A DNA stretch of 64,000 bases. Origin: Rhizobiaceae bacterium. GTDB lineage: Bacteria; Pseudomonadota; Alphaproteobacteria; Rhizobiales; Rhizobiaceae. Under the pieces are notes generated by a model. That model was not told the origin of the DNA. It saw only the letters and a list, made by a program, of their open reading frames with translations, and searched no databases. This document shows, in pieces, positions 1-10,015 of this stretch (position 1 is the first letter of the stretch; every line of letters begins with the position of its first letter). The position numbers were made by a program, and so were the translations under genes. The stretch is taken from contig JAEPMJ010000003.1 in assembly GCA_017644005.1 (NCBI GenBank), forward strand, positions 1 through 64,000. Reading direction: 5' to 3'.

Positions 1-127
1 CGGTGACAATGTCACGGTGGATGTCGAGCTGATCGTGCCGATCGCCATGGAAGAGAAGCTGCGCTTCGCTATCCGCGAAGGCGGACGCACCGTCGGTGCA
101 GGCATCGTCGCAAGCATCACGGAATAA
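1..127 (+). CDS. tuf: Elongation factor Tu, C-terminal fragment (cut by window edge)
   Basis: The window opens inside a reading frame whose last 41 residues end in a typical EF-Tu domain III tail, with segments such as [19 protein letters not shown] before the TAA stop. EF-Tu delivers aminoacyl-tRNA to the ribosome as a GTPase in the cytoplasm; the GTPase domain lies outside the window. It sits directly upstream of rpsJ, the usual tuf-rpsJ order of the str-S10 region in alphaproteobacteria. Only the end is visible, so which tuf copy this is cannot be said. Confidence 0.95.
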   Translation, partial: GDNVTVDVELIVPIAMEEKLRFAIREGGRTVGAGIVASITE

Positions 128-198
128 AAACAAAAGTCTGATGTCGGTACCGGGCGGTGCCAGATGGCTGCGCCCGGAAACGACCCGAAGGAACTGAC

Positions 199-507
199 AT
201 GAACGGACAGAATATCCGCATTCGCCTCAAGGCGTTCGATCACCGGGTGCTCGACACGTCCACGAAAGAGATTGTGTCGACCGCCAAGCGGACCGGCGCA
301 AGCGTTCGCGGGCCCATTCCGCTGCCGACCCGGATCGAGAAGTTCACGGTCAACCGGTCGCCGCACATCGACAAGAAGAGCCGTGAGCAGTTCGAGATGC
401 GCACGCACAAGCGGCTGCTCGATATCGTCGACCCCACACCGCAGACGGTGGACGCGCTGATGAAGCTCGACCTCGCCGCCGGCGTGGATGTTGAAATCAA
501 GCTCTAA
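199..507 (+). CDS. rpsJ: 30S ribosomal protein S10 / NusE
   Basis: Encodes a 102-residue S10, the normal family length. It is a 30S head protein and also acts as NusE in transcription antitermination with NusB. The conserved loop with GPIPLPT lies near residues 38-44. The frame stays open upstream to 157, but the ATG at 199 (MNGQNIRIR) matches the family N-terminus and follows an AAGGA-type ribosome binding site, so the upstream extension is rejected. It is the first gene of the S10 cluster after tuf. Confidence 0.97.
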   Translation: MNGQNIRIRLKAFDHRVLDTSTKEIVSTAKRTGASVRGPIPLPTRIEKFTVNRSPHIDKKSREQFEMRTHKRLLDIVDPTPQTVDALMKLDLAAGVDVEIKL

Positions 508-569
508 GGAGCTGGACATGAGCCGCCGCCTGCGAAAGCGGGCCGGCTCCTCTGAAGGAAGATGAACCG

Positions 570-1316
570 ATGCGTTCAGGTGTAATTGCACAGAAGGTAG
601 GGATGACCCGCATCTACAATGATGCCGGGGAACATGTCCCTGTCACCGTGCTGCGCATGGAAAACTGCCAGGTCGTGGCGCAGCGTACGCAGGAGAAGAA
701 TGGCTACACCGCCGTTCAGCTCGGCGTGGGGCTGGCCAAGGTTAAGAATACATCGAAGGCCCTGCGCGGCCATTTCGCGACTGCTTCGGTCGAGCCGAAG
801 TCGAAAGTCGCGGAGTTCCGCGTGTCGCCGGACAACATGATCGATGTCGGTGCCGAACTGACCGCCGATCATTTTGTCAGCGGCCAGAAGGTCGACGTGA
901 CCGGTACTTCGATCGGTAAGGGTTTCCAGGGTGTGATGAAGCGCCACAATTTCGGTGGCGGCCGCGCAACCCACGGTAACTCGGTTTCGCACCGTTCGCA
1001 CGGTTCGACCGGCCAGCGCCAGGATCCTGGCAAGGTGTTCAAGGGCAAGAAGATGGCCGGCCACATGGGTTCGACCCGCGTGACCACGCAGAACCTGGAA
1101 GTCGTTTCGACCGACTCCGAACGCGGCCTGATCCTGGTTCGCGGCGCGGTTCCCGGCTCCAAGGGTGCCTGGATCTACGTTCGTGACGCCGTGAAGGCGC
1201 CGCTTCCGGACAATGCGCCGAAGCCGGCCGGCATCCGTGCCGCAGCCGCCAAGGCCGAACCCGTCGCAGATGCAGCGCCGGCAGCAGAAGCCACCGCAGC
1301 CGAGGGAGCTGAGTGA
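570..1316 (+). CDS. rplC: 50S ribosomal protein L3
   Basis: Encodes a 248-residue L3, an early-assembly protein that reaches to the peptidyl transferase centre. The central loop with [20 protein letters not shown] contains the Gln that PrmB methylates in E. coli. It is longer than E. coli L3 (209 residues) because of a C-terminal Ala/Pro/Glu-rich tail of roughly 40 residues, a low-complexity extension that looks typical of alphaproteobacterial L3. The stop codon overlaps the rplD start by one base, suggesting translational coupling. Confidence 0.97.
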   Translation: MRSGVIAQKVGMTRIYNDAGEHVPVTVLRMENCQVVAQRTQEKNGYTAVQLGVGLAKVKNTSKALRGHFATASVEPKSKVAEFRVSPDNMIDVGAELTADHFVSGQKVDVTGTSIGKGFQGVMKRHNFGGGRATHGNSVSHRSHGSTGQRQDPGKVFKGKKMAGHMGSTRVTTQNLEVVSTDSERGLILVRGAVPGSKGAWIYVRDAVKAPLPDNAPKPAGIRAAAAKAEPVADAAPAAEATAAEGAE

Positions 1317-1936
1317 TGGACGTGAAGATGACCACGCTCGCCGGCAAGGATGCGGGCAAGCTGAAACTGTCCGAGGCGATTTTCGGTCTCGAGCCGCGCG
1401 AAGACATCCTGCAGCGTGTCGTGCGCTGGCAGCTGGCCAAGAAGCAGCAGGGTACGCATCAGGCCAAGGGGCGCGCGGATATTTCGCGTACCGGTGCCAA
1501 GATGTACCGCCAGAAGGGTACGGGCCGCGCCCGTCACTCCTCGGCGCGTGCTCCGCAGTTCCGCGGCGGCGGCAAGGCCCACGGCCCGGTGGCGCGCAGC
1601 CACGCGATCGACCTTCCGAAGAAGGTTCGCGCGCTTGGCCTGAAGCATGCACTTTCGGCGAAGGTGAAGGGCGAGCAGCTCATCATCATCGACGATCTGG
1701 CGGTGAAGGATGCCAAGACCAAGGCGCTGATCGACGCGCTGGGCAAGCTTGGCCTGTCCAATGCGCTGGTGATCGGCGGTGCCGAGCTCGACGTGAATTT
1801 CCGCCGCGCCGCGTCGAACATTCCCAATATCGACGTGCTGCCGGTTCAGGGCATCAACGTCTACGACATTTTGCGCCGTGGCACGCTCGTCCTTTCCAAG
1901 GCGGCTGTCGAGGCTCTCGAGGAGCGCTTCAAATGA
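1316..1936 (+). CDS. rplD: 50S ribosomal protein L4
   Basis: Encodes a 206-residue L4, which lines the exit tunnel; in E. coli it also represses its own S10 operon. The tunnel loop is visible as [11 protein letters not shown] near residues 65-75. The ATG at 1316 overlaps the rplC stop; an in-frame GTG three bases earlier is possible but MDVK fits the family start. Its end overlaps rplW by four bases (ATGA), so the two are probably translationally coupled. Confidence 0.97.
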   Translation: MDVKMTTLAGKDAGKLKLSEAIFGLEPREDILQRVVRWQLAKKQQGTHQAKGRADISRTGAKMYRQKGTGRARHSSARAPQFRGGGKAHGPVARSHAIDLPKKVRALGLKHALSAKVKGEQLIIIDDLAVKDAKTKALIDALGKLGLSNALVIGGAELDVNFRRAASNIPNIDVLPVQGINVYDILRRGTLVLSKAAVEALEERFK

Positions 1937-2226
1937 CTGACCTTCGCCATTACGACGTGATCGTCAGCCCGGTCGTGACCGAAAAGTCGACACTTGCCTC
2001 GGAGAACAACCAGGTGGTGTTCAACGTGTCGCGCAAGGCGACCAAGCCGGAAATCAAGGCAGCCGTCGAAGCGCTTTTCAGTGTCAAGGTGACGGGTGTG
2101 AACACGCTGCTGCGCAAGGGCAAGGTGAAGCGCTTCCGCGGCACGATCGGTCGCCAGAGCGACGTTAAAAAGGCAGTCGTGACGCTGGCCGAAGGCCAGT
2201 CGATCGATATCGCCACTGGCCTCTGA
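1933..2226 (+). CDS. rplW: 50S ribosomal protein L23
   Basis: Encodes a 97-residue L23, the tunnel-exit protein that docks trigger factor and SRP. The N-terminus [19 protein letters not shown] is the conserved family signature. The frame remains open far upstream inside rplD, but the ATG at 1933 overlaps the rplD stop in the ATGA arrangement and gives the family length. It is followed by rplB after 14 bases. Confidence 0.97.
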   Translation: MTDLRHYDVIVSPVVTEKSTLASENNQVVFNVSRKATKPEIKAAVEALFSVKVTGVNTLLRKGKVKRFRGTIGRQSDVKKAVVTLAEGQSIDIATGL

Positions 2227-2240
2227 GCGGAGACAGGACA

Positions 2241-3074
2241 ATGGCACTTAAGAAATTCAATCCGGTCACGCCAGGGCAGCGCCAGCTGGTCATCGTCGAC
2301 CGCTCCGGCCTGTACAAGGGCAAGCCGGTCAAGGGCCTCACCGAGGGCCTGACCAGCAAGGGCGGCCGCAACAATCATGGCCGTGTCACCACGCGTTTCC
2401 GCGGTGGCGGCCACAAGCGGACCTACCGCATCATCGACTTCAAGCGGCGCAAGCACGATGTGACGGCAACCGTCGAACGCATCGAATACGATCCGAACCG
2501 GACCGCATTCATCGCGTTGCTGAAATACGCAGATGGTGAGTTGAGCTACATTCTGGCTCCGCAGCGTCTGTCGGTTGGCGACACTGTGATTGCCGCCGCT
2601 TCGGCTGACGTGAAGCCGGGCAATGCGATGCCGCTTTCGGCGATGCCGGTCGGCACGATCGTGCACAATGTCGAGTTGAAGCCGGGCAAGGGCGGCCAGA
2701 TCGCCCGCTCCGCAGGTGCTTACGCACAGCTCGTCGGCCGCGATCAGGGCATGGCGATCCTGCGGCTCAACTCGGGCGAGCAGCGTCTCGTTCAGGGCAG
2801 CTGCTTCGCAACCGTGGGCGCGGTGTCGAATCCCGACCACGGCAACATCAATCTTGGCAAGGCTGGCCGTTCGCGCTGGCTCGGCCGTCGCCCGCACAAT
2901 CGCGGCGTGACCATGAACCCGGTCGATCACCCGCATGGCGGCGGTGAAGGCCGTACCTCTGGCGGCCGCCACCCGGTTACACCGTGGGGCAAGCCGACCA
3001 AGGGTAAACGGACCCGGTCAAACAAGTTGACCGACAAATTCATCATGCGCTCGCGCCATCAGCGCAAGAAATAG
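2241..3074 (+). CDS. rplB: 50S ribosomal protein L2
   Basis: Encodes a 277-residue L2, the normal length. L2 is needed for subunit association and peptidyl transferase activity. The C-terminal [14 protein letters not shown] motif carries the conserved His implicated near the catalytic centre. The basic C-terminus (KRTRSNK) is also typical. It is preceded by a GGAGACAGGA ribosome binding region and followed by rpsS. Confidence 0.97.
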   Translation: MALKKFNPVTPGQRQLVIVDRSGLYKGKPVKGLTEGLTSKGGRNNHGRVTTRFRGGGHKRTYRIIDFKRRKHDVTATVERIEYDPNRTAFIALLKYADGELSYILAPQRLSVGDTVIAAASADVKPGNAMPLSAMPVGTIVHNVELKPGKGGQIARSAGAYAQLVGRDQGMAILRLNSGEQRLVQGSCFATVGAVSNPDHGNINLGKAGRSRWLGRRPHNRGVTMNPVDHPHGGGEGRTSGGRHPVTPWGKPTKGKRTRSNKLTDKFIMRSRHQRKK

Positions 3075-3090
3075 GAAGAGGTAGGCGCAC

Positions 3091-3369
3091 GTGTCCCGTT
3101 CAGTCTGGAAAGGCCCGTTCATCGACGGCTACCTGCTCAAGAAAGCGGACAAGGTCCGCGAGGGCGGCCGCAACGAGGTGATCAAGATCTGGAGCCGTCG
3201 CTCCACGATCCTGCCGCAGTTCGTCGGTCTCACCTGGGGTGTCTACAACGGCCAGAAACATATCCCGGTCTCTGTCTCCGAAGAGATGGTCGGCCACAAG
3301 TTCGGCGAGTTTGCTCCGACCCGTACCTATTACGGCCACGGCGCGGACAAGAAGGCGAAGAGGAAGTAA
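3091..3369 (+). CDS. rpsS: 30S ribosomal protein S19
   Basis: Encodes a 92-residue S19, a 30S head protein near the A-site finger. It begins with GTG, and [18 protein letters not shown] is the conserved family start. [17 protein letters not shown] near the end is also diagnostic. An AGGAAGAGGTAGG ribosome binding region lies upstream. The next gene begins one base after its stop. Confidence 0.96.
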   Translation: MSRSVWKGPFIDGYLLKKADKVREGGRNEVIKIWSRRSTILPQFVGLTWGVYNGQKHIPVSVSEEMVGHKFGEFAPTRTYYGHGADKKAKRK

Positions 3370-3370
3370 A

Positions 3371-3760
3371 ATGGGCAAGCCCAAAACTCCGCGCCCCGTG
3401 GCCGAAAATGAGGCCCGTGCAGTTGCTCGCACCATCCGTGTGAGCCCGCAGAAGCTGAATCTCGTCGCTGCGATGATCCGCGGCAAGAAGGTTCAGGCGG
3501 CGCTGCATGACCTGGAATTTTCGCGCAAGCGCATTGCCGGCACGGTTCGCAAGACCCTGGAATCGGCTATCGCGAATGCCGAAAACAACCATGACCTCGA
3601 TGTCGATGCGCTGATCGTTGCCGAAGCTTATGTCGGCAAGTCGATCACCATGAAGCGGTTTCACACCCGTGGCCGCGGCCGTGCATCGCGTATCGAGAAG
3701 CCATTCTCGAACCTGACGATCGTGGTTCGCGAAGTTGAAGAGAAAGCGGAGGCCGCCTGA
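3371..3760 (+). CDS. rplV: 50S ribosomal protein L22
   Basis: Encodes a 129-residue L22, whose long beta-hairpin lines the exit tunnel. The hairpin segment [17 protein letters not shown] is visible near residues 98-115. The frame is open further upstream inside rpsS, but the ATG at 3371 gives the family length and lies just after the rpsS stop. Its TGA overlaps the rpsC ATG by one base (TGATG). Confidence 0.96.
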   Translation: MGKPKTPRPVAENEARAVARTIRVSPQKLNLVAAMIRGKKVQAALHDLEFSRKRIAGTVRKTLESAIANAENNHDLDVDALIVAEAYVGKSITMKRFHTRGRGRASRIEKPFSNLTIVVREVEEKAEAA

Positions 3761-4464
3761 TGGGCCAGAAAATCAACCCGATCGGCCTGAGACTCGGCAT
3801 CAACCGTACCTGGGATTCGCGCTGGTTTGCGAATTCGGGCGAGTACGGGAAGCTGCTGCACGAGGATCTCAAGATCCGCGAATATCTTGAGAAGGAGCTG
3901 AAGCAGGCTGCCGTCTCCAAGATTGTGATCGAGCGTCCGCACAAGAAGTGCCGGGTGACGATCCATGCGGCCAGGCCTGGTCTGATTATCGGCAAGAAGG
4001 GCGCCGACATCGAAAAGCTTCGCAAGAAGCTGACCGCGATGACGCAATCGGAAACGCACCTCAACATCGTTGAAGTGCGCAAGCCGGAGATCGACGCCAC
4101 GCTGGTTGCTCAGTCGATCGCCCAGCAGCTTGAGCGCCGCGTTGCATTCCGCCGCGCCATGAAGCGCGCCGTGCAGTCGGCGATGCGCCTCGGCGCAGAG
4201 GGCATTCGCATCAATTGCGGTGGCCGTCTCGGCGGTGCGGAGATTGCGCGCATGGAATGGTACCGCGAAGGCCGCGTTCCGCTGCACACGCTGCGCGCAG
4301 ATGTCGATTACGGCACGGCAGAGGCGCAGACTGCTTACGGCATCTGTGGCGTGAAGGTCTGGATATTCAAAGGCGAGATTCTCGAGCACGACCCGATGGC
4401 GTCCGAGCGTCGCGCAATTGAGGGCGATTCCCACGGCTCGTCGCGTCGTCGCGAAAACGCCTGA
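3760..4464 (+). CDS. rpsC: 30S ribosomal protein S3
   Basis: Encodes a 234-residue S3, which helps form the mRNA entry channel and helicase of the 30S subunit. A type-II KH domain is visible with its GxxG loop as IIGKKGADI near residues 72-80. The C-terminal domain contains [12 protein letters not shown] and [10 protein letters not shown]. The start overlaps the rplV stop. The C-terminal tail is short and basic, as in relatives. Confidence 0.97.
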   Translation: MGQKINPIGLRLGINRTWDSRWFANSGEYGKLLHEDLKIREYLEKELKQAAVSKIVIERPHKKCRVTIHAARPGLIIGKKGADIEKLRKKLTAMTQSETHLNIVEVRKPEIDATLVAQSIAQQLERRVAFRRAMKRAVQSAMRLGAEGIRINCGGRLGGAEIARMEWYREGRVPLHTLRADVDYGTAEAQTAYGICGVKVWIFKGEILEHDPMASERRAIEGDSHGSSRRRENA

Positions 4465-4498
4465 GCAGGCCGCTAGAAGGATTTGGAGTTAGAGAACG

Positions 4499-4912
4499 AT
4501 GCTGCAGCCCAAGCGCACAAAGTTCCGCAAGCAGTTCAAGGGACGCATCCATGGCACGGCCAAGGGCGGCACCGACCTGAACTTCGGCGGCTATGGCCTG
4601 AAGGCACTCGAGCCCAACCGCGTTACAGCGCGTGAGATCGAAGCGGCACGCCGCGCGATCACCCGCCAGATGAAGCGTCAGGGCCGTGTGTGGATCCGTA
4701 TTTTCCCGGACGTTCCGGTGACCTCGAAGCCTACCGAAGTCCGTATGGGTAAGGGCAAGGGCTCCGTCGACTACTGGGTGGCCAGGGTAAAGCCCGGCCG
4801 CGTCATGTTCGAGATCGACGGCGTTAATGAAGAAACCGCACGCGAAGCGCTGCGCCTGGGCGCGGCCAAGCTCTCGGTGCGCACGCGCTTCGTCCAGCGC
4901 ATTTCTGACTAG
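4499..4912 (+). CDS. rplP: 50S ribosomal protein L16
   Basis: Encodes a 137-residue L16, which contacts the A-site tRNA elbow. The start [16 protein letters not shown] and the segment [18 protein letters not shown] are diagnostic. GGAG lies a suitable distance before the ATG. It follows rpsC after a 34-base spacer and precedes rpmC, the standard order. Confidence 0.97.
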   Translation: MLQPKRTKFRKQFKGRIHGTAKGGTDLNFGGYGLKALEPNRVTAREIEAARRAITRQMKRQGRVWIRIFPDVPVTSKPTEVRMGKGKGSVDYWVARVKPGRVMFEIDGVNEETAREALRLGAAKLSVRTRFVQRISD

Positions 4913-4926
4913 GAGAGGGCGAGACG

Positions 4927-5127
4927 ATGAAGGCCGTGGATGTACGGGCAAAGACGCCCGACCAGCTGAGCGATGACCTCGCAGCTCTGAAGAAGGAGCA
5001 GTTCAATCTGCGCTTCCAGAAAGCGACGGGTCAGCTTGAGAAAACCGCGCGCGTCCGGCAGATCCGCCGCGACATCGCGCGCATCAAAACTGTGCTGGCC
5101 GAAAAGTCGGCCGCCAAGAAGGCTTGA
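4927..5127 (+). CDS. rpmC: 50S ribosomal protein L29
   Basis: Encodes a 66-residue L29, a helical hairpin protein near the tunnel exit. [17 protein letters not shown] and [15 protein letters not shown] match the two conserved helices. An AGGAGAGGGCGAG ribosome binding region lies upstream. The spacing to rpsQ is ten bases. Confidence 0.96.
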   Translation: MKAVDVRAKTPDQLSDDLAALKKEQFNLRFQKATGQLEKTARVRQIRRDIARIKTVLAEKSAAKKA

Positions 5128-5137
5128 GGACTAAGAG

Positions 5138-5401
5138 ATGCCAAAGCGCGTGATGCAGGGCACGGTCGTAAGCGACAAGAACGACAAGACGGTCGTCGTC
5201 CGTGTCGAGCGCCGCTTCACTCATCCGGTCATGAAAAAGACCGTGCGGATGACGAAGAACTACAAGGCGCATGACGAAAGCAACGCCTGCAAGGTCGGCG
5301 ATATCGTCCAGATCGAAGAGTCGCGTCCGATCTCGAAGGACAAGACCTGGGTCGTGCTTGCGGGTGCGGACAGCGAGAAGAAGCCGGCGAAAGCCGGGTA
5401 A
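5138..5401 (+). CDS. rpsQ: 30S ribosomal protein S17
   Basis: Encodes an 87-residue S17, a primary 16S rRNA-binding protein with an OB fold. The signature [20 protein letters not shown] is present at the N-terminus and [17 protein letters not shown] in the centre. It is followed by a 66-base spacer that holds a GC-rich hairpin at 5425-5441 before rplN. Confidence 0.96.
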   Translation: MPKRVMQGTVVSDKNDKTVVVRVERRFTHPVMKKTVRMTKNYKAHDESNACKVGDIVQIEESRPISKDKTWVVLAGADSEKKPAKAG

Positions 5402-5424
5402 CCCACGAATTTGAATGCCGGGCA

Positions 5425-5441
5425 GGGCGGATATCCCGCCC
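5425..5441 (+). other. Intercistronic GC-rich hairpin between rpsQ and rplN
   Basis: GGGCGG at 5425-5430 pairs with CCGCCC at 5436-5441 across a five-base loop. No T-run follows, so it does not look like an intrinsic terminator. It may mark the S10/spc boundary as an mRNA processing or stability element. The role is inferred; only the inverted repeat is seen. Confidence 0.4.
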
Positions 5442-5467
5442 CAAGATAGAATAGAAGGCGGCCAGTC

Positions 5468-5836
5468 ATGATTCAGATGCAAACAAACCTCGACGTCGCG
5501 GATAATTCCGGCGCCCGTCGTGTCATGTGCATCAAGGTGCTTGGCGGTTCGAAGCGGAAATATGCTTCCGTTGGCGACGTCATTGTGGTGTCGGTCAAGG
5601 AAGCCATTCCGCGCGGCCGTGTGAAGAAGGGCGATGTGATGAAGGCGGTCGTCGTGCGTACCGCCAAGGACATCCGCCGTCCCGATGGCAGCGTGATCCG
5701 CTTCGACAAGAACGCGGCCGTGCTCGTCGACAACAAGAAAGAACCGATCGGTACCCGTATCTTCGGGCCCGTGCCGCGCGAACTGCGTGCACGCAGCCAC
5801 ATGAAGATCATTTCGCTGGCGCCGGAAGTACTCTGA
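5468..5836 (+). CDS. rplN: 50S ribosomal protein L14
   Basis: Encodes a 122-residue L14, which sits at the subunit interface. The start [20 protein letters not shown] and the C-terminal [20 protein letters not shown] are diagnostic. It begins the spc segment of the supercluster and is followed by rplX after 13 bases. Confidence 0.97.
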   Translation: MIQMQTNLDVADNSGARRVMCIKVLGGSKRKYASVGDVIVVSVKEAIPRGRVKKGDVMKAVVVRTAKDIRRPDGSVIRFDKNAAVLVDNKKEPIGTRIFGPVPRELRARSHMKIISLAPEVL

Positions 5837-5849
5837 GGAACCGCGGACA

Positions 5850-6164
5850 ATGAACAAGATTCGCAAAGGCGACAACGTCGTGGTGCTCGCCGGCAAGGAC
5901 AAGGGCCGAACCGGTGAAGTGCTGCGCGTTATTCCGAAGGAAGACCGTGCCCTGGTGCGCGGCATCAACATGGTCGTGCGCCACCAGCGCCAGACCCAGG
6001 CTCAGGAAGGCGGGCTGATCCGCAAGGAAGCTCCGATCCACCTTTCGAACCTGGCTGTCGCCGATCCCAAGGACGGAAAGCCCACTCGCGTCGGTTTCCG
6101 GGTCGAGAAGGACGGCACCAAGGTGCGGGTCGCAAAGCGCTCGGGAGACGTGATCAATGGCTGA
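5850..6164 (+). CDS. rplX: 50S ribosomal protein L24
   Basis: Encodes a 104-residue L24, an assembly initiator of the 50S subunit. A KOW motif is visible at the N-terminus ([19 protein letters not shown], about residues 5-23). The 3' end overlaps rplE by eight bases, so translational coupling is likely. Confidence 0.97.
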   Translation: MNKIRKGDNVVVLAGKDKGRTGEVLRVIPKEDRALVRGINMVVRHQRQTQAQEGGLIRKEAPIHLSNLAVADPKDGKPTRVGFRVEKDGTKVRVAKRSGDVING

Positions 6165-6714
6165 CGCTAAGTACGAACCGCGGCTGAAGAAGCTCTACCG
6201 CGACACCATCCGTGGCGCGATGCAGGAGCAGTTCAGCTATGCCAACGGCATGCAGGTGCCGCGGCTGGACAAGATCGTGATCAATATGGGCGTTGGCGAA
6301 GCCACGGCGGATTCCAAGAAGCCGTCGGTTGCCGCCGAGGATCTGGCTATGATCGCCGGTCAGCGCCCGGTCATCACCCATGCCCGCAATTCCATTGCCG
6401 GCTTCAAGGTGCGTGAGAATATGCCGATCGGCGCCAAGGTAACCTTGCGCCGCGACCGCATGTACGAGTTCCTGGATCGCCTGATCACCATCGCGCTGCC
6501 GCGTGTCCGCGACTTCCGCGGCCTAAATCCGAAGAGCTTCGACGGACGCGGCAATTTTGCGATGGGCATCAAGGAGCACATCGTGTTTCCCGAGATCAAC
6601 TACGACAAGGTCGATCAGATCTGGGGAATGGATATCATCGTTTGTACGACCGCCGAAACGGACGACGAAGCACGCGCTCTCCTGCGCGCCTTCAACTTCC
6701 CCTTCCGGCAGTAA
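6157..6714 (+). CDS. rplE: 50S ribosomal protein L5
   Basis: Encodes a 185-residue L5, the 5S rRNA-binding protein of the central protuberance. The segments [27 protein letters not shown] and [20 protein letters not shown] are typical. It starts inside the end of rplX. The spacer to rpsN is 27 bases. Confidence 0.97.
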   Translation: MADAKYEPRLKKLYRDTIRGAMQEQFSYANGMQVPRLDKIVINMGVGEATADSKKPSVAAEDLAMIAGQRPVITHARNSIAGFKVRENMPIGAKVTLRRDRMYEFLDRLITIALPRVRDFRGLNPKSFDGRGNFAMGIKEHIVFPEINYDKVDQIWGMDIIVCTTAETDDEARALLRAFNFPFRQ

Positions 6715-6741
6715 CGGCAGCGAAAAAGGAAGATTTGCGAA

Positions 6742-7047
6742 ATGGCAAAGACCAGTGCAGTCGAAAAGAACGAGCGCCGTCGCAAGATGGTCGCGCGCTA
6801 TGCGTCCAAGCGCAAGGCGCTGAAGGCGATCATCATGGACAAGAACCAGCCCATGGAAGAGCGTTTCCGCGCTCAGATGAAGCTGGCCGCGCTGCCGCGC
6901 AATTCCGCGCCCTCGCGTATTCGCAACCGCTGCGAGGTAACGGGCCGTCCGCGCGCGTTCTACCGCAAGCTGAAGCTGTCGCGTATCGCGCTGCGTGAAT
7001 TGGGCAACATGGGCAAGATCCCTGGCCTCGTTAAGTCGAGCTGGTAA
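6742..7047 (+). CDS. rpsN: 30S ribosomal protein S14, zinc-free type
   Basis: Encodes a 101-residue S14. The length and the single cysteine in [20 protein letters not shown] show the long form without the CxxC zinc ribbon, the type E. coli has. It binds the 30S head. An AAAGGAAGA ribosome binding site precedes the ATG at 6742. rpsH follows after 11 bases. Confidence 0.97.
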   Translation: MAKTSAVEKNERRRKMVARYASKRKALKAIIMDKNQPMEERFRAQMKLAALPRNSAPSRIRNRCEVTGRPRAFYRKLKLSRIALRELGNMGKIPGLVKSSW

Positions 7048-7058
7048 GGAGCACCGTT

Positions 7059-7457
7059 ATGGCACTGAGTGATCCCCTCGGCGATATGCTGACCCGCATC
7101 CGCAACGCGTATGGCCGCAAGAAGTCCAAGGTTTCGACCCCGGCTTCGCGCCTTCGCGCCCGCGTTCTCGACGTGATGAAGTCGGAAGGCTACATCCGTG
7201 ACTACACCCAGGTCGATTTCGACAACGGCAAGTCCGAGATCGAAATCGAGCTGAAATATTACGAGGGCGAGCCCGTCATTCGCGAGATCGCCCGCGTTTC
7301 GAAGCCGGGCCGCCGCGTTTATGCATCGGTGAAGTCCATTCCGCAGGTGGCCAATGGCCTCGGCATCTCCATCCTTTCGACCCCCAAGGGTGTGATGGCA
7401 GACCACGAGGCACGCGAACAGAATGTCGGCGGAGAAGTTCTCTGCCAGATTTTCTGA
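7059..7457 (+). CDS. rpsH: 30S ribosomal protein S8
   Basis: Encodes a 132-residue S8, a primary 16S rRNA binder and, in E. coli, the feedback repressor of the spc operon. The start [19 protein letters not shown] and the C-terminal [20 protein letters not shown] are diagnostic. A 39-base spacer separates it from rplF. Confidence 0.97.
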   Translation: MALSDPLGDMLTRIRNAYGRKKSKVSTPASRLRARVLDVMKSEGYIRDYTQVDFDNGKSEIEIELKYYEGEPVIREIARVSKPGRRVYASVKSIPQVANGLGISILSTPKGVMADHEAREQNVGGEVLCQIF

Positions 7458-7496
7458 TCTGGGCCCAACAGGATTTAGAAGACGAGGACGCTAGAT

Positions 7497-8030
7497 ATGT
7501 CTCGTATTGGTAAGAAGCCCGTGGCCGTGCCGGACGGCGTGACCGCAACCGTGGACGGTCAGACCGTCTCGGCGAAGGGGCCGAAGGGCGAACTGAGATT
7601 TGTCGTCAACGACGAGGTTCTGGTGAAGCTCGAAGACGGCAAGATCGATGTGTCGCCACGCGATCAGTCGAAGGTGGCACGCTCCAAATGGGGTATGTCG
7701 CGCACGCAGATCTCGAACATTCTTTCCGGCGTGAAAGATGGGTTCGAGAAGCGGCTGGAGATCAACGGCGTCGGCTACCGTGCCGCCATGCAGGGCAAGA
7801 ACCTGCAGCTGGCTCTGGGTTTCAGCCATGACGTGGTTTACGAGGTGCCGGAAGGCATCACGATCCAGGTGCCGAAGCCGACGGAAATCGTCGTTTCGGG
7901 CATCGACAAGCAGCAGGTCGGCCAGGTCGCAGCCGAAATCCGCAAATATCGCGGTCCCGAGCCCTACAAGGGCAAGGGCGTGAAGTATGCGGACGAGCGG
8001 ATCGTGCGCAAGGAAGGCAAGAAGAAGTAA
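7497..8030 (+). CDS. rplF: 50S ribosomal protein L6
   Basis: Encodes a 177-residue L6 at the base of the L7/L12 stalk. The start [14 protein letters not shown] and the C-terminal motif [15 protein letters not shown] are characteristic. A GACGAGGACG ribosome binding region precedes the ATG. The spacer to rplR is 113 bases and shows no clear terminator. Confidence 0.97.
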   Translation: MSRIGKKPVAVPDGVTATVDGQTVSAKGPKGELRFVVNDEVLVKLEDGKIDVSPRDQSKVARSKWGMSRTQISNILSGVKDGFEKRLEINGVGYRAAMQGKNLQLALGFSHDVVYEVPEGITIQVPKPTEIVVSGIDKQQVGQVAAEIRKYRGPEPYKGKGVKYADERIVRKEGKKK

Positions 8031-8143
8031 GGGTTTAGCTTGTAGCTACGCCCGGAGTTGGAAAACGCCACGGTGCGCGGTCGCGGGAGGCATTGGTTCC
8101 TACCGCAAATGGCCGCTCCCGTTTTACAAGGCAGGAACTGAAA

Positions 8144-8503
8144 ATGGCTTCCAAGGAATCCACGCAGCGCCGCGCTCAGCGCATTCGCCGTCAGATCAAG
8201 AAGGTCGCCGGCGAGCGCCTGCGCCTCACCGTCTACCGCTCGTCGAAGAACATCTACGCTCAGGTGATCGACGACACGAAGGGACACACCGTCGCTTCGG
8301 CATCGACGCTCGAGAAGGACCTGAAGGGTTCGCTCAAGACCGGTGCGGATGCCGCTGCGGCAGCAGCCGTCGGCAAGCTGGTTGCGGAGCGGGCCAAGAA
8401 GGCCGGCGTCAAGGAAGTGGTGTTCGATCGTGGGCCGTACATCTTCCACGGCCGCGTGAAGGCTCTTGCCGATGCCGCGCGCGAAGGCGGCCTCAGCTTC
8501 TAA
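8144..8503 (+). CDS. rplR: 50S ribosomal protein L18
   Basis: Encodes a 119-residue L18, which binds 5S rRNA with L5. [12 protein letters not shown] and [20 protein letters not shown] are family signatures. The frame is open to a GTG-type start at 8093, but the ATG at 8144 gives the family length and lies 9 bases after a GGCAGGAA ribosome binding site, so it is chosen. Confidence 0.96.
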   Translation: MASKESTQRRAQRIRRQIKKVAGERLRLTVYRSSKNIYAQVIDDTKGHTVASASTLEKDLKGSLKTGADAAAAAAVGKLVAERAKKAGVKEVVFDRGPYIFHGRVKALADAAREGGLSF

Positions 8504-8575
8504 TCAACCGTCCGGGACCGAAAAGACCGGACATTCATCAACGGTGCTATCCGGAAAAGAACAAGGAACAGGATC

Positions 8576-9136
8576 ATGGCACAAGATCGTAGGGACGGCG
8601 GACGCGGCCGTGACCGGGATGCTGACGACGGTTTCGTCGACAAGCTAGTCCACATCAATCGTGTCGCAAAAGTCGTCAAGGGCGGACGCCGTTTCGGCTT
8701 TGCTGCACTCGTCGTCGTCGGCGACCAGAAGGGCCGCGTTGGCTTTGGCCATGGCAAGGCGCGCGAAGTGCCGGAGGCGATCCGCAAGGCAACCGAGAGC
8801 GCCAAGCGCGACATGATCTTCGTGCCGCTGCGTTCGGGCCGCACGCTCCACCATGACGTGGAAGGCCGCTGGGGTGCCGGCAAGGTGCTTCTACGCACCG
8901 CAAAGGCCGGTACCGGAATCATCGCCGGCGGTCCCATGCGTGCTGTCTTCGAGACGCTCGGCATGCACGACGTTGTCGCCAAGTCGCTGGGGTCTTCAAA
9001 CCCCTATAACATGGTGCGGGCGACTTTCGAGGCGCTGAAGGGGCAGATGCATCCGAAGGATGTCGCTGCGCAGCGCGGCATCAAGTACTCGACCTTGCAG
9101 GCGCGCCGCGGTGCCGCCGCAACGGCCGACGAATAG
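8576..9136 (+). CDS. rpsE: 30S ribosomal protein S5
   Basis: Encodes a 186-residue S5, a decoding-fidelity protein near the mRNA entry tunnel. The double-stranded RNA-binding-like N-terminal domain ([19 protein letters not shown]) and the segment [20 protein letters not shown] are typical. The ATG follows an AAGGAACAGG ribosome binding region. Confidence 0.97.
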   Translation: MAQDRRDGGRGRDRDADDGFVDKLVHINRVAKVVKGGRRFGFAALVVVGDQKGRVGFGHGKAREVPEAIRKATESAKRDMIFVPLRSGRTLHHDVEGRWGAGKVLLRTAKAGTGIIAGGPMRAVFETLGMHDVVAKSLGSSNPYNMVRATFEALKGQMHPKDVAAQRGIKYSTLQARRGAAATADE

Positions 9137-9169
9137 ACGCCAAGCGGCTTGATCAAGGGATAGATGACC

Positions 9170-9367
9170 ATGGCTAGCAAGCAGGGCAAAACCATCACCG
9201 TGGAGCAGATCGGCAGTCCGATCCGCCGTCCGTCCGAGCAGCGCAAGACGCTGATCGGACTTGGCCTCAACAAACTTCACCGCCGCCGCACGCTTGAGGA
9301 TACGCCTTCGGTACGCGGCATGATCGCGCAGGTGCAGCACCTCGTTCGCGTCGTCGACGAGGCTTGA
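9170..9367 (+). CDS. rpmD: 50S ribosomal protein L30
   Basis: Encodes a 65-residue L30. [20 protein letters not shown] and [14 protein letters not shown] are characteristic. Two in-frame ATGs are candidates. The one at 9170 is chosen because it lies 9 bases after AAGGGA (9155-9160), whereas the ATG at 9164 is only 3 bases away. Confidence 0.95.
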   Translation: MASKQGKTITVEQIGSPIRRPSEQRKTLIGLGLNKLHRRRTLEDTPSVRGMIAQVQHLVRVVDEA

Positions 9368-9389
9368 GCGGAAGCGCAGGAGAGACGAG

Positions 9390-9863
9390 ATGAAACTCAA
9401 CGAATTGCGTGACCGCGACGGCGCATCCAAATCGCGCAAGCGCGTGGGCCGTGGTATCGGCTCCGGCTCGGGCAAGACCGGCGGTCGCGGCGTCAAGGGG
9501 CAGAGCTCGCGCTCGGGTGTAGCCATTAATGGCTTCGAGGGCGGCCAGATGCCGGTTTACCGGCGTCTTCCGAAGCGTGGCTTCAAGAACCCCTTCACCA
9601 AGGATCTCAACATTGTATCCCTGGCGCGTGTGCAGCAGGCGATCGATGCCAAGAAACTTGATGCGAAGAAGCCGGTAACGGCCGAGGCGCTTGTGGAAGC
9701 GGGCGTGCTGCGCCGTGTTCGCGACGGCGTGCGCGTGCTTGGCGACGGTGAGCTTAAGGCGAAGGTGGCTTTCGAAGTCGCCGGTGCGTCGAAGTCGGCG
9801 GTCGAAAAGATCGAAAAGGCCGGCGGCTCGATCAAGCTCCCGGAAGCCAAGGCGGCCGAGTGA
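9390..9863 (+). CDS. rplO: 50S ribosomal protein L15
   Basis: Encodes a 157-residue L15. The N-terminus has the Gly/Arg/Lys-rich extension ([20 protein letters not shown]) that threads into 23S rRNA, and the globular C-terminal domain follows. It lies 22 bases after rpmD and precedes secY across a 152-base gap that contains two hairpins. Confidence 0.97.
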   Translation: MKLNELRDRDGASKSRKRVGRGIGSGSGKTGGRGVKGQSSRSGVAINGFEGGQMPVYRRLPKRGFKNPFTKDLNIVSLARVQQAIDAKKLDAKKPVTAEALVEAGVLRRVRDGVRVLGDGELKAKVAFEVAGASKSAVEKIEKAGGSIKLPEAKAAE

Positions 9864-9914
9864 GCGGCATCTTGCCAGGCTCGATCGCACGCGCTTCTCA
9901 CCGGAAATTCACAC

Positions 9915-9935
9915 AAGCCGCGGCTCTCGCGGCTT
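9915..9935 (+). other. Hairpin 1 in the rplO-secY gap
   Basis: AAGCCGC (9915-9921) and GCGGCTT (9929-9935) form a perfect 7-base-pair stem. There is no T-run after it, so it is not a classical terminator. It sits between the last ribosomal gene of the spc segment and secY. A role in processing or attenuation is inference. Confidence 0.45.
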
Positions 9936-9945
9936 GCATCCGGCC

Positions 9946-9975
9946 CGGCCGAGCCCTATCTCGGGGCTTCGGCCG
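9946..9975 (+). other. Hairpin 2 in the rplO-secY gap
   Basis: CGGCCGAGCCC (9946-9956) can pair with GGGGCTTCGGCCG (9963-9975) with one bulge, giving a strong GC-rich stem-loop. No T-run follows. Together with the hairpin just upstream it may lower expression of secY relative to the ribosomal genes or define an mRNA 3' end; this is inference. Confidence 0.45.
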
Positions 9976-10015
9976 CGCGCCGCTTATCGTGGCCTGATCA
10001 CGCGGAGACCGACTG

